A stretch of DNA of 34,086 nucleotides from Cardinium endosymbiont of Dermatophagoides farinae (GTDB lineage Bacteria > Bacteroidota > Bacteroidia > Cytophagales > Amoebophilaceae). This document shows positions 10,055 through 18,493 of this stretch, one piece after another. Positions within the stretch are counted from its first letter, which is position 1; every line of letters begins with the position of its first letter. The stretch spans positions 1-34,086 of the forward strand of contig NZ_VMBH01000005.1 of assembly GCF_007559345.1 (NCBI RefSeq), read 5' to 3'. Below the pieces are notes generated by a model. It ran no database searches, had not been told where the DNA came from, and worked only from the letters and a program-made list of their open reading frames with translations. A program made the position numbers and the translations under genes.

Positions 10055-11081
10055 GAGCAATAATATCCTCTATAGGGTAGCCGCGTAAGAGCATGGATTT
10101 GGCTATCTCTAGTTTACCTTTTTCTTCTCCTAACTGTATCCCTTTCTCTTGTCCTATTTGGATACCCATCAACTTCCCTTTCTCTTGCCCTATCTGAATA
10201 CCCATCAACTTCCCTTTCTCTTGTCCTATTTGGATACCCATCAACTTCCCTTTCTCTTGCCCTATCTGAATACCCATCAACTTTCCTTTCTCTTGCCCTA
10301 TTCGGATACCTTCGTCCCTATATTTTTGTGCTATAGTTCTCATAATATCTTCTTTATCTTCACTAGGTAGATGCTTTGTTATAATATTTTCTAGAGCAGC
10401 CTGCTGATCTTCAGGTAATTTACTGTCACTATACCATAAAAAGCTTCTTATGTAAAGATAACTTTTTTCTTTGTCTAGGACAATACATGATTTAAAATTT
10501 TCTAAAAATTCATCCCATAACTTAAGCATATCACGAGTGTGAACATATTTCATGAAATATTCCATCATGCCCAAGTGTGCCTTCTTTTTGATTTCATTAT
10601 CTGGCATAGCATAGATATCTACCAATTGATAATCACCTCCCATAAGTTCTTTAGCAAGACTAGGTTCACTAAACAAATCCCATAGATTTTTTGGGACAGT
10701 AAAAGGCCTGTTACCGTGATAGAGCACTATCGGTATTACCAAAGGTAATTTGGATTTTTCCTTTGTTTTATGCCTTTCTAGTAAGAGGAAGATGTATTTC
10801 CATAACTTAAAGGCTGTCCAATACTTAGGGCTCACCTCGGCTTCGATCAAGGCATACACAAAAGCTTGCTGATTATTTTTAGTTTTGATAGAGCATACTA
10901 AATCACTGAATTTTTGCTTCAAATCTTCTTCAACAAATGATTCTTTTTCAATTTTAATGGTGTCTAGATCCAGTAATGATTTACATGATGCTGGTAAATA
11001 ATAGTTTAAAAACTCCTGAGCAGCTATTGGATCAGAGAGAATTTTTTTAGCGAGCCCATCGTGTTTTAGTCTTTCTGTCAT
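10014..11081 (-). CDS. Rpn-family nuclease (recombination-promoting nuclease/transposase_31), copy A, intact
   Basis: A 355-residue frame with the usual order of the Rpn/YhgA-like family. The N-terminal PD-(D/E)XK domain has FSDLVCSI (Asp60) and ALIEAEVSPKYW (Glu80-x-Glu82), where the family normally has E-x-Q. The family motif PIVLYHGNRPF is at about 117-127. A helical middle leads to a C-terminal array of the 12-residue unit GKLMGIQIGQEK, repeated four times, with degenerate units at both ends. It finishes with the tail LEIAKSMLLRGYPIEDIIAL ahead of TGLPVSRIEELV. E. coli Rpn proteins are DNA endonucleases. Work on that family describes a large toxic form blocked by a small form translated from inside the same gene. 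Each repeat here carries an internal AAAGGGAAG-ATG (see the repeat entry). The gene is convergent with the RepL-like gene. Copy B is broken by two one-base losses, so copy A is the reliable version. Confidence 0.9.
   Translation of the reverse strand: MTERLKHDGLAKKILSDPIAAQEFLNYYLPASCKSLLDLDTIKIEKESFVEEDLKQKFSDLVCSIKTKNNQQAFVYALIEAEVSPKYWTAFKLWKYIFLLLERHKTKEKSKLPLVIPIVLYHGNRPFTVPKNLWDLFSEPSLAKELMGGDYQLVDIYAMPDNEIKKKAHLGMMEYFMKYVHTRDMLKLWDEFLENFKSCIVLDKEKSYLYIRSFLWYSDSKLPEDQQAALENIITKHLPSEDKEDIMRTIAQKYRDEGIRIGQEKGKLMGIQIGQEKGKLMGIQIGQEKGKLMGIQIGQEKGKLMGIQIGQEKGIQLGEEKGKLEIAKSMLLRGYPIEDIIALTGLPVSRIEELV
10110..10310 (-). repeat. 36-bp tandem repeats with internal start sites inside the Rpn gene
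   Basis: Four consecutive 36-bp units encode GKLMGIQIGQEK, with partial units at both ends. On the minus strand each unit contains GAGAAAGGGAAGTTGATGGG, that is an AAAGGGAAG Shine-Dalgarno-like string 4-5 bases before an in-frame ATG. The four ATGs start at 10277, 10241, 10205 and 10169, an exact 36-base step. Products from these would be 87, 75, 63 and 51 residues, all ending at the Rpn tail. Units alternate slightly (GGATACCC versus GAATACCC on the plus strand), giving a 72-bp higher-order pattern that suggests recent unit duplication. Confidence 0.85.
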
Positions 11082-11338
11082 AAAGATAGTTTACTAAAAA
11101 GATTTAAATATTGGAAAGAAATAATCTGCGATAATTACTTAATCGTATTTATAAGTACAAATATAATATATTTAAATTATTATACATTACAAATAAGTAT
11201 TTATTTTAGTTTCTATTATAGATTTCTATTTTTTACTCAAATAGTCTCATGTTATATAGGAATATCCTGATAAATGGATCCACATAACGTTTATTTAGAA
11301 AAGGTTTTTCCTAGTACCCTAATTACACACTTTCTCTA

Positions 11339-11570
11339 TCAATTTTCTTTAAAATTTCATCCAATATCCAACTATGTCTAGATCTTTTTACTTGATAGTA
11401 ATCATTTATACATTGACTATCAATCTTTTGAATTAGACTATTGGGTAATCTTAATTGTATATTTTGTATAATTCGCTCTTCTTTTTTACTATTATTAGGA
11501 ACAGTACCCCCTTGTTTATAAGATCACTCACTTTACGCTCACAAGAAGGTGATTTTTTAGAAATAGCCAT
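11339..11570 (-). CDS. Ribbon-helix-helix-like partner of ParA (copy A, two bases short)
   Basis: The reconstructed protein has 77 residues. It starts MAISKKSPSCERKVSDLINK and ends in a segment IIQNIQLRLPNSLIQKID followed by RSRHSWILDEIFKEN, resembling a short beta strand plus two helices of RHH (CopG/Arc-like) DNA-binding proteins. Copy A has lost one C (11508-11516 run) and one A (11351 run), giving 232 bases where 234 are needed. Copy B keeps both but has an extra T near the start, so the true frame comes from merging the copies. It starts 42 bases after the parA stop on the same strand, the usual place for a plasmid partition partner that binds the centromere and ParA. Confidence 0.65.
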
Positions 11571-11612
11571 TTTTTAGTATAATTTTATTATTATTATAAT
11601 ACTAATTTAATT

Positions 11613-12267
11613 TTAAATTGAATCTAAATTAATACTAACTATAAAATTAAATAAAGCATTAAATTCTTGTATAGCTTTTATATCTTTAGGCTTTTCTTCA
11701 GTAATTGCTAGCCCTTTTGAAGATGCATTTGGAAACGACGTCCTGTTTCCTATGAAAATATCTATGAACTCCAACGTTTTATTCTCCTTAAGAAGGTTAG
11801 CAGCCTCACTATTATTTTGCCCACTAAAATCAGCCTTATTGATAAAAGAAAATGATTGTAATTTTGGGTTAATAATCCTCATTTCTTCTACTAATGTGGA
11901 TACTTTTTCTATGGTCCAAATATCAAATGATCTAGGAACAAATGGGACTAAGTAAATATCAGCAATGCTTATAGCAGCGCGTTGACTAGTAGTATCCCTA
12001 TCACCTGTATCAATAATAATATGGTCATACTTTGATCTTGACTTTACTGTTTGATCACGAACTGCTCTATGATAATTGAATGGATGTATAATACAAGTTA
12101 TCTTTCATTGTCTCACTTCTAAACACAGTAAAATCAGAAGCAGTTTGTTGATCGTCTGCATCAATTAAAAGAATATCTTTGAATTTTTTGGCCATTAAAA
12201 CTGCCAAATTTGTAGAAATAGTAGATTTACCAGATCCTCCTTTAATACCACCTATTACATATATCAT
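11613..12267 (-). pseudogene. parA: ParA-family partition ATPase with a frameshift (copy A)
   Basis: The frame begins MIYVIGGIKGGSGKSTISTN, with the deviant Walker A box KGGSGKST of ParA/MinD ATPases at residues 9-16, followed by ILLIDADDQ. A frameshift near 12075, seen in both copies, moves it to a frame with HIIIDTGDRDTTSQRAA (Walker B region, where many ParAs have DTPP), VPFVPRSFDIWTIEKV, and FSFINKADFSGQNNSEA. Total length is about 217 residues, normal for small plasmid ParA. Copy A is intact for the C-terminal half. The family pairs with a centromere-binding protein, here the RHH gene downstream. Either a shared base-calling error or a real lesion would explain the break. If real, partition by this ATPase is lost. 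Confidence 0.8.
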
Positions 12268-12718
12268 TTTTATACTTCTATAGATTTATTACAATATATT
12301 TTATATGTCATAATAAACATTATTTAATATTATATAGATACTTTTTTAATATTAATTACATATCATACTTAATGATAATTAATCAAATATACAATATTAA
12401 TATCACAATAGTATCAAGATTTACGTATTAATAAATAAACATATTAAGAGGTGATTTCAGAAAACGGGAAATAAAGCGCACTAAGAGTATAGTAGCCCAA
12501 AAAAATTAGACAAAAAAATAATAATTTCAAGAATTCGCTTTCCATTTAATAAAACGAACTATAAAGAAAAATGATTCTTAAAAAGAAGAAATTATTTACA
12601 ACTCATTATCTGTTATATTTTACTTACTATAAAGTAATAACTTATATTATAAATAACGAATCAAATTCGTAAATTTTAACAGATAGCGAACTAAAAACAA
12701 AAATCAGAAAATGGCCTA
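12268..12718. other. AT-rich intergenic region upstream of parA (copy A)
   Basis: No convincing gene here. It has short perfect inverted repeats, ACGAAT-caa-ATTCGT at 12656-12670 and TTACTT-actata-AAGTAA at 12620-12637. It must hold the parA promoter and could hold a partition site, but nothing in the sequence proves that. Confidence 0.4.
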
Positions 12719-13174
12719 TTGTCTCCTCGGCATATAGTTTGCATTAATAATTATTTTGTAGATTAATTTTCGTTTAAATACTTATCGCATAAGGGTGTAC
12801 TCAAACGATATAGCAAAAATGTTGTCATATTCCATTAATGGAATAACCTACATGCGATAGATTCAATGACGTAACCTAAATACGATAAATTGATGATAGT
12901 ATGTTCATCAGAGCTATATTTGATAGCTTAAACAGAAGATCAGTTTGCAGATCGCGCCAAAGAAATGCTGGAGCAGTTTGTTCAGGAAAGGGGGCACAAA
13001 ATTTCCAGTTACTACCGAGAAAATATCAGCGGAACAAAAATAGAAAGAACAGAATTAGGACGATTACTCATGGATAGTCACAGAAATGATATTTTACTGG
13101 TCGAACGAATAGATCGGCTGACCCGTCTAAGTAATAGTGATTGGGTTATACTCAAAAAAATTCATTTGTCTTAA
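12719..13174 (+). pseudogene. Second Tn3 relic: inverted tnpA start, res region and truncated resolvase (copy A)
   Basis: Going left to right: 12719-12733 is the reverse complement of a transposase start (ATGCCGAGGAGACAA, MPRRQ, compare MSRRQ at 8507). 12734-12900 is a diverged res region in inverted orientation relative to 8340-8506. From 12901 an ATG begins a resolvase closely similar to 7680-8339. Its first 16 codons are scrambled by small changes that remove the catalytic Ser10, but EDQFADRAKEMLEQFVQERG through IDRLTRLSNSDW is readable from about 12944. Similarity stops near 13160, at about residue 85, and an unrelated TAA ends it at 13172. No terminal inverted repeats were found. Inactive remnant of a separate insertion. 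Confidence 0.85.
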
Positions 13175-13208
13175 GTTTCTTAAAATACTATACATACTAA
13201 AAATAGCC

Positions 13209-14158
13209 TCACCTACGTGGCAGTACGACATTGTCTCTCATCATCTTAGTAGCCCAATTTGTTTTCCAATATTGATTATTATTTTATTATTATCATCGTG
13301 CGTATGATCAATTATATTTCCTGCTGCCGTAGGTGGCAGAAACCTACCCAAACATTTACACTCATCAATATTATTATCATCTACATTCAAATAATCTGCT
13401 CTGTTTTTCCAATAGGTAATTGGCGGAAGATTTCTACTAGTTTGTGTTTGAAAAGTAATAAAAGGATCTAAATAATCTGTTTTTAAATCATGTAAAACTT
13501 TAGAAAGTTCTACTAAATAGGTATCATCTTGTAGTAAATGATCAATATTTAGAACAAAATCATTAGGCATCTCTCGATTACCATCAGTATAACAAACTTT
13601 CATATAAGGAACTCTACGTTGATTACGTATTTTATCATAATTTCTAATAGGGTCCCCGTTATCATCATAAAAATACTCTCCCATCTGTACACAGTCTAAA
13701 TAAAAGCATCCATATTCTCTCGCACTAATTCTTTTAATTTCATATTTCCATGGTTTAGGGCACACAAACCCTGTTACATTGTTTACACCTCCCTGCCAAA
13801 TCTGCAAATTTCTATGGCTCACACCTCTCTCGTTACTCAACCTAGCCCTTAGGGTATTAAAAAATATATACCCTAAGCTACGCTCTAAACTGTTATTTTC
13901 AAGGGAATCAAAGTTTTCTAGATTAGTAGGAGATAAGAATCCTTTTGTTACAGCATTATTCCAATAAGGGGCTACTACAGAAGAATATGGTACATTAAAC
14001 CTACGTATACTTGCTTTCATGCTTCATAACTCTGGATTCATTACATCAATTCTGTAAGCTCCTTTTTTTTCAGAACAACAACCAAAAAGCAATAATAAAG
14101 AAAACGCAAAGGTATATAAATATAATTTATTATCAGATTTTAATTTTAATAATAACAT
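13209..14158 (-). pseudogene. Lipoprotein of unknown function, split by an in-frame TGA
   Basis: Two same-frame pieces read as one gene. 14158-14024 encodes 44 residues with a lipoprotein signal (LLLLFGCC, lipidated Cys at 27) and ends in TGA. One codon later, in the same frame, MKASIRRFNVPYSSVV starts at 14020 and runs about 259 residues to 13241. Copy B has an extra C at the homopolymer near 13266, and with it the end becomes NIGKTNWATKMMRDNVVLPRR, stopping at 13209, so the true body is probably 270 residues. Joined, it is a lipoprotein of about 316 residues anchored in a membrane. I recognise no domain. The TGA could be TGG or CGA changed by one transition. Alternatively two overlapping genes are translated separately. 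It lies just downstream of the SUKH lipoprotein gene on the same strand, so the two may be a pair. Confidence 0.6.
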
Positions 14159-14245
14159 CTGTTGAAATTAAACTTAAATAAAACCAACGCAATAGATATA
14201 AACCATAAGATTTATTATCAATCATATGATTACTTTCTCTTATTT

Positions 14246-14971
14246 TTAAGTAGGTTTTTTAGTTCTTTTTTTCCCCATGTCCTCTATAAATTTTTTAATT
14301 CCTTTACTTACCTTCTGACAATATTCTATAAAATCACTCATATTATCAATATGAGTAGATTCTACCTTATTATCGAGAAGTACCCTATAAATCTTTAAAG
14401 GTCTTTCTCCACGATCGGAGGCTCTAAGATCTATATAATAATATATCATAGCCTCATCTTCATCACCATCCTTATAACTATGAGTTTCGGACTGAGTAGC
14501 TATGCACAAAGGTATATTAACTTGTTCTGTTGCGTTTCTACTGCGCGGGAAGGAATAAGCCTTATTTTTATACCTTCTCACCTCTCGATATACTACATCC
14601 GGTACATCTTTTATATCCTCAGGGGTTTTAAAAGAAAAAATACAAACTGGATCTCATAAACCTATATTTTTTAATCTAACTGTATCATATTCAATTAAAA
14701 AATTCTTATACTCTTCAGGAAATTTACAACCTAACTCTTTTTCAACCATGTTGCTAATCTGTTCTACAGTATCTTTCCGTATTTTTTTATTATTTTGTTC
14801 TGAACTTGAAACATTAGTTCCACTTGAAGTACTAGGTTCAGTCCCAATTCCTGAATCACGTGGCACGTTACTACCTCTATCTTTATCCATTCTGTTTATA
14901 TTCATCCCATTACAAGCACCGATTCCCATACAAACGAATAAATTCAAGGTGTAAAATAGTTTTGCATTCAT
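14246..14971 (-). pseudogene. SUKH (SMI1/KNR4)-type lipoprotein, split by an in-frame TGA
   Basis: The first part, 14971-14654, starts MNAKLFYTLNLFVCMGIGAC, a lipoprotein signal with lipobox IGAC (Cys20), then a Ser/Thr-rich linker, then EKELGCKFPEEYKNFLIEYD, the opening motif of SUKH/SMI1-KNR4 domains. It ends at a TGA at 14654-14656. The same frame continues without a gap through DPVCIFSFKTPEDI, NIPLCIATQ, AMIYYYIDLR, RPLKIYRVL and DFIEYCQKV, the expected second half of the domain, to 14246. Total 241 codons. SUKH proteins are best known as immunity proteins of polymorphic toxins and as eukaryotic-like modules. A lipid-anchored one would act outside the cytoplasm. The TGA is one transition from TGG or CGA. 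Readthrough is possible but not shown. Confidence 0.7.
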
Positions 14972-15376
14972 AACTATATAAATTTTATGTTAAAAAATAG
15001 ATATTCAAAACACAGATTAATTTTTAATATATTTTAATATATATTAATCTTAATTTGGATAAAATGAGATTATTGGTTCTTGGTTATTGACCACCCGACT
15101 ATTAAGATTTTCTAAAATTACAATCAGGCCTTAGGTATACAAAATAATATCCAAGAAATCATTATATGAACATGCAAATCATAATTAGATTCTAACACGC
15201 ACATTAATCCTAATTAACTAAAACTAGCCAATTTACTTCCCACATAACTTAAATCTAACCATAAACATTTGACATAACCAAAATCATGTCAATAGGTATG
15301 CAAAATTAATTTAAATAATACCACTATTCTTTAAATGCATGTAATCAATCAGCCCTACTAAGGGCTAATAAAAACA
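14972..15376. other. Intergenic region between primase-helicase and SUKH gene
   Basis: 405 bases of AT-rich sequence with no credible frame. A perfect 6-bp inverted repeat AGCCCT-acta-AGGGCT at 15351-15366 lies 11 bases after the primase-helicase stop. It is not followed by a T-run in the reading direction, so it is at best a weak transcription end. The rest holds nothing I can name. Confidence 0.4.
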
Positions 15377-17644
15377 CTATATCAAACCCTTTTGTACAAA
15401 ATAGCCATACCTTTTTATATCACTATGCATAACCCGGTCAAACCCAGCTTCTCTTAACGAAGTTCCCACTAACTTAGTATTCAGTCTAATAGTAATACCA
15501 ACGATCTCTTGTAAATATCTAAGTATATCAGTAGCCGTCATGAATTCTCCTAGTTCTTTAGTAGAAGGAGTAAGATACTGTACCATCAACTCAGCCTCTG
15601 TAGATTTAGTCGTAAATTGATCAGATCTTTGTGATAGTTCTAATAACTCTTCCTTACTCAATTCCCCACTACCAGGATTTAGTTTATACAAATGATAAGC
15701 TTGCTCCCAAGATTTCTCTAAAATATATTTTGCTTCATCATCTATATATTCAATAGACTCCACTTCAAAACTAATCCATCTACTATGACCCAAGTCTGAC
15801 CGCAAAAACTCAACATCATTAGTACTACCTAAAAAAGAAGCTATACGAGAGGCTGTTATTTCATCTTCTTGATAAGGTAAACGGATATTAACATAACGCT
15901 GGGACAACCACGTCTTGATTACATGTGCATTAGAACGAAGCTGATGCAATTCATCTAAATTTATTATGAAGTTCCTGATTAATGACTTTTGTGCATCCTT
16001 CTCATTACTAATAACTGGATTGCTATTATAGTACCTTATAAGAGAGAGAGGACATAAAAATTCACAAAAATAACTCTTACCTATATTTTCTTTAGGAGAG
16101 CACAAAATTAGAGCATGTTTATTTATACCTTCTGGTTCAAAAACAGTACGAATAGCCCTAATCATCCACTTCTTAAGATGTATATACCAATATCTAGTAT
16201 TAAAAGGCGTAGGATCTTTTAAATGAACGTAATGCGCCAATCGACGAATATAATCTTTACCATCGTCAAATTCATTTCCTTCAAAGGTTAAAAAATAAGC
16301 TTCTATAGGATTAAAACGTTCTACAAAAAAAGATTTTAATATACAGTTAATTAAGTCCAAATTACACTCAAAACCATGTCTATCTAAATTATCCCTTAGT
16401 TCATTCACGTTAATTTTTTCCCATAAACCAGGATTACGTTTAGTACTCATCTCACGCTCTTGAGTAACTACATTCAATCGAAAATTAAACTTATTACTCA
16501 AATAAGATTTCACTTTACTGCGTTTAGTATTACTTAACCTTCTAACCCTATGGGTATCAATAGGATTTACCGTAATAGATTGTACCTGTTGTACACCATA
16601 ACCTAGAAGTAGCTGAAAATCATTAGGAGTATACCTTTGAAAGTATTCCGCTATATCCTTTACATCTTCTGGCAATTGAACAGATACAATACCAAAAGAA
16701 TCTCGTAATTTCTTAGAAGCATTCTTTCCTGCCTCATCATTATCATAACAACATAATAGTACGGAAGTCTTACTACGTAAAACTCTCAACAGATCTTCAC
16801 TAGGCATCTGGTGCTCCGACTGTAAAGAAATAACATTGCTAAACCCATGTGCATAAGCACTCATGCAATCTTTTTCACCTGCCGTAAACAGTATATAATC
16901 TAAGTTTCCTTCAGGTAATTGAACCAACCCAAAAACATCATCTTTATTTTGATTCTTATACGAAAATGATTTTTTTTGACCTTTAAAATAAGGATCACTA
17001 GAAAAAGAAAATGCTATTTCTGGAATATAGACTTTAACTCTACCAGATATATGATAGGCAGATACAACTTGATGCTTTTCAAAATATTTAAAAGACAAAC
17101 AACGTCCCGAATTAGCAGTATAAGATAAAAAACTTACTTGTTTAACATCAAACTTTTCTAAAACAGATTGGTCAATACCGTACTGTAACCAGTATTTTAG
17201 ATATAATCTAGAAATAAAAGATTCGTAATCAGACATGTATTCAATACGAAGTGTTTGAGAAGGAAAAGATGCTGCAGGGTCTTTAACAGTGGGTGAATTA
17301 GGAAAGATAGATTTTGGAGTAACTATCGATTTCCTTTCAGCATTCAAACCCAAGCACATCTCTTGGTCAATGAGTTCTAAAAGTTCCTTAAACTGTGTTC
17401 TGCAGTCTAATCCATAGTAATCTGCCCACATCCTAAAGACATCTCCCTGATGACCTGTATTAAATGATTTAAATTTCCAAACACCTCTTTCTTTATAGAT
17501 GGACATACTTGGCTTATCATCTTTCTCTGAAAATATAGATTTGTAATTTTTTTTTCTTACTTTTGAACTAAATGTAGGAACTAAGTGGCGGATAAGATAT
17601 TCCTCTCCACCTACCCTTTCCAGGATTTTTTCTTTTGTGATCAT
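15377..17644 (-). CDS. Plasmid primase-helicase (TOPRIM plus VirE/VapE-like SF3-type ATPase)
   Basis: Intact 755-residue frame. Residues 1-100 resemble the CHC2 region of primases (KPSMSIYKERGVWKFKSF, GDVFRMWADYYGLD) but lack the zinc-binding cysteines. A TOPRIM domain follows at about 248-335, with the conserved Glu in TAGEKDCMSAY (Glu257) and the DxD in CYDNDEAGK (Asp301, Asp303). The C-terminal ATPase, about 505-630, has the P-loop SPKENIGKS (Lys523), Walker B FIINLDEL (Asp564, Glu565) and FLGSTND-x11-RW, the pattern of VirE/VapE-like helicases. This layout is common for plasmid and phage replication proteins that prime and unwind at the origin. It ends with a winged-helix-like tail. It is on the same strand as, and downstream of, the RepL-like gene and the candidate origin, with a terminator between, so it probably has its own promoter in 17645-17710. 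Confidence 0.9.
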   Translation of the reverse strand: MITKEKILERVGGEEYLIRHLVPTFSSKVRKKNYKSIFSEKDDKPSMSIYKERGVWKFKSFNTGHQGDVFRMWADYYGLDCRTQFKELLELIDQEMCLGLNAERKSIVTPKSIFPNSPTVKDPAASFPSQTLRIEYMSDYESFISRLYLKYWLQYGIDQSVLEKFDVKQVSFLSYTANSGRCLSFKYFEKHQVVSAYHISGRVKVYIPEIAFSFSSDPYFKGQKKSFSYKNQNKDDVFGLVQLPEGNLDYILFTAGEKDCMSAYAHGFSNVISLQSEHQMPSEDLLRVLRSKTSVLLCCYDNDEAGKNASKKLRDSFGIVSVQLPEDVKDIAEYFQRYTPNDFQLLLGYGVQQVQSITVNPIDTHRVRRLSNTKRSKVKSYLSNKFNFRLNVVTQEREMSTKRNPGLWEKINVNELRDNLDRHGFECNLDLINCILKSFFVERFNPIEAYFLTFEGNEFDDGKDYIRRLAHYVHLKDPTPFNTRYWYIHLKKWMIRAIRTVFEPEGINKHALILCSPKENIGKSYFCEFLCPLSLIRYYNSNPVISNEKDAQKSLIRNFIINLDELHQLRSNAHVIKTWLSQRYVNIRLPYQEDEITASRIASFLGSTNDVEFLRSDLGHSRWISFEVESIEYIDDEAKYILEKSWEQAYHLYKLNPGSGELSKEELLELSQRSDQFTTKSTEAELMVQYLTPSTKELGEFMTATDILRYLQEIVGITIRLNTKLVGTSLREAGFDRVMHSDIKRYGYFVQKGLI

Positions 17645-17710
17645 AATCTAAAGTATTAATCCCGAGCTAGGATAGTTCTCTCATTCATGTGGTTCTCAAC
17701 CAAATAAATA

Positions 17711-17740
17711 AAACCTAGCCTTCTTCGGGAGGCTAGTTTT
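17711..17740 (-). terminator. Rho-independent terminator after the RepL-like gene
   Basis: A perfect 7-bp stem CTAGCCT/AGGCTAG (17715-17721 with 17730-17736) has an 8-base loop. Read on the minus strand the stem is followed by GGTTTTATTTATTT. On the plus strand it is followed by TTTT, so it could work both ways. It touches the stop codon of the minus-strand gene ending at 17739. Confidence 0.8.
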
Positions 17741-18107
17741 ATATATTCCTTCTCGTTTTCAAACGTTTTATCAAAAATTCCATTCCTTTTTCATCTAAAA
17801 AAATATTTTTATTAACCCAATAAACTCTAAACGTTGTGGTCTTTGCTATAACTTGAAAAGAACAAAGTTCTCTTAAAGCTTGAGTAGCTGATGCGTCCGT
17901 TTTTTTATTAGCAAACTGTTTAAATTCATTAATATCAAATACAAACTTGTCCTCTAAAAAAGATTTAGTATCAAATATGTAATACATTAATTCTAATGCT
18001 ACTTTTGATAATTGCATTATAATACTAAACGTATCTACTTTAAAGACATCGATTAAGAATGGGTTAGAAGAAAAATAATTACAATATTTTAACTTTTTAT
18101 TAACCAT
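17739..18107 (-). CDS. RepL-like winged-helix protein next to the candidate origin
   Basis: A 122-residue frame starting MVNKKLKYCNYFSSNPF. It is paralogous to the protein at 9635-10054: shared NPFL, EDKFVFDINEF, ALRELCSFQVIAKT and YWVNKNIF segments. The recognition-helix-like stretch (TDASATQALRELCSFQVIAK) followed by a short hairpin ending YWVN and then an IF resembles the winged-helix RepL family of plasmid replication proteins (family-level similarity, not a search result). The gene is the first one on the minus strand beside the 1.1-kb iteron-bearing region and ends in a strong terminator, the layout expected for a replication initiator or copy-control protein with its own transcript. 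Length is short for a full initiator, so a regulator is an alternative. Confidence 0.6.
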   Translation of the reverse strand: MVNKKLKYCNYFSSNPFLIDVFKVDTFSIIMQLSKVALELMYYIFDTKSFLEDKFVFDINEFKQFANKKTDASATQALRELCSFQVIAKTTTFRVYWVNKNIFLDEKGMEFLIKRLKTRRNI

Positions 18108-18423
18108 AATTCATTATATAATTTGATATAACAAATATATTAAAATATAAGTTTTATCAAAAATTTTTCGAAAAAATTATAAAATTAAGACCACTTCAAT
18201 AGAAAATTGCGTGGTTTTTTTTTCTTGTAAATCTATCCTTAATTCGTACGTTTTTGAAATCTTGTAACAACAAGATATTTTTACTTGTGTACTTTTCAAT
18301 ACTTAAAAGTAATTATTAGATACAATTCTTCCTATCCTTTGATATGTTTAATTTTCTATTGCAACTATAAAAGGTTGTTACAAAAAATTGTCCAGAAAGA
18401 TAAAATTACAGATAAAATTACAA

Positions 18424-18475
18424 ACCAAGATAAGAGTAAGATAATAGTAAGATAAGAGTAAGATAAGAGTAAGAT
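18424..18475 (+). repeat. Phased direct repeats AGTAAGAT (11-bp period)
   Basis: Four exact AGTAAGAT copies start at 18435, 18446, 18457 and 18468, exactly 11 bases apart, within an 11-mer AGTAAGATAAG. A degenerate fifth unit (ACCAAGATAAG) precedes them at 18424. Further single forward copies are at 18533 and 18678. An 11-base step puts every copy on about the same face of the helix, as for iterons bound by an initiator. Confidence 0.9.
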
Positions 18476-18493
18476 AAGTATTAAACAAAATAA

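Larger units (their letters stand above)
1..13486. repeat. Terminal direct repeat, copy A of the plasmid unit
   Basis: This stretch is the same sequence as 20581-34086. The offset is 20580 at the left end, 20597 between 4694 and 8507, and 20600 at the right end, so copy A is 20 bases shorter overall. The differences seen are single-base changes in run length (for example CC for CCC, G for GG). They cluster at 150-4600 and 11300-12400, while 4694-8690 matches copy B throughout the genes compared. The simplest reading is a circular molecule of about 20.6 kb assembled past its own start. A real tandem dimer is not excluded. Confidence 0.95.

Noticed and set aside
10149-10370. Plus-strand leucine-rich repeat frame opposite the Rpn repeats
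   Set aside because: It is a shadow of the 36-bp repeat in the Rpn gene, with low-complexity content and no independent support.
8340-12900. Invertible segment between the two opposed res regions
   Set aside because: Tn3-type resolvases act on directly repeated res sites, the second site is degraded, and both copies of the window show the same orientation.
13209-14971. TGA read as tryptophan (alternative genetic code) in the two lipoprotein genes
   Set aside because: The same genes contain several TGG tryptophans (for example APYWNN, IWQGG, KPWKYE), long neighbouring genes use only TGG, and all three stop codons appear as lesions. Single nonsense mutations explain it better. A foreign donor code is kept only as a remote option in the findings.
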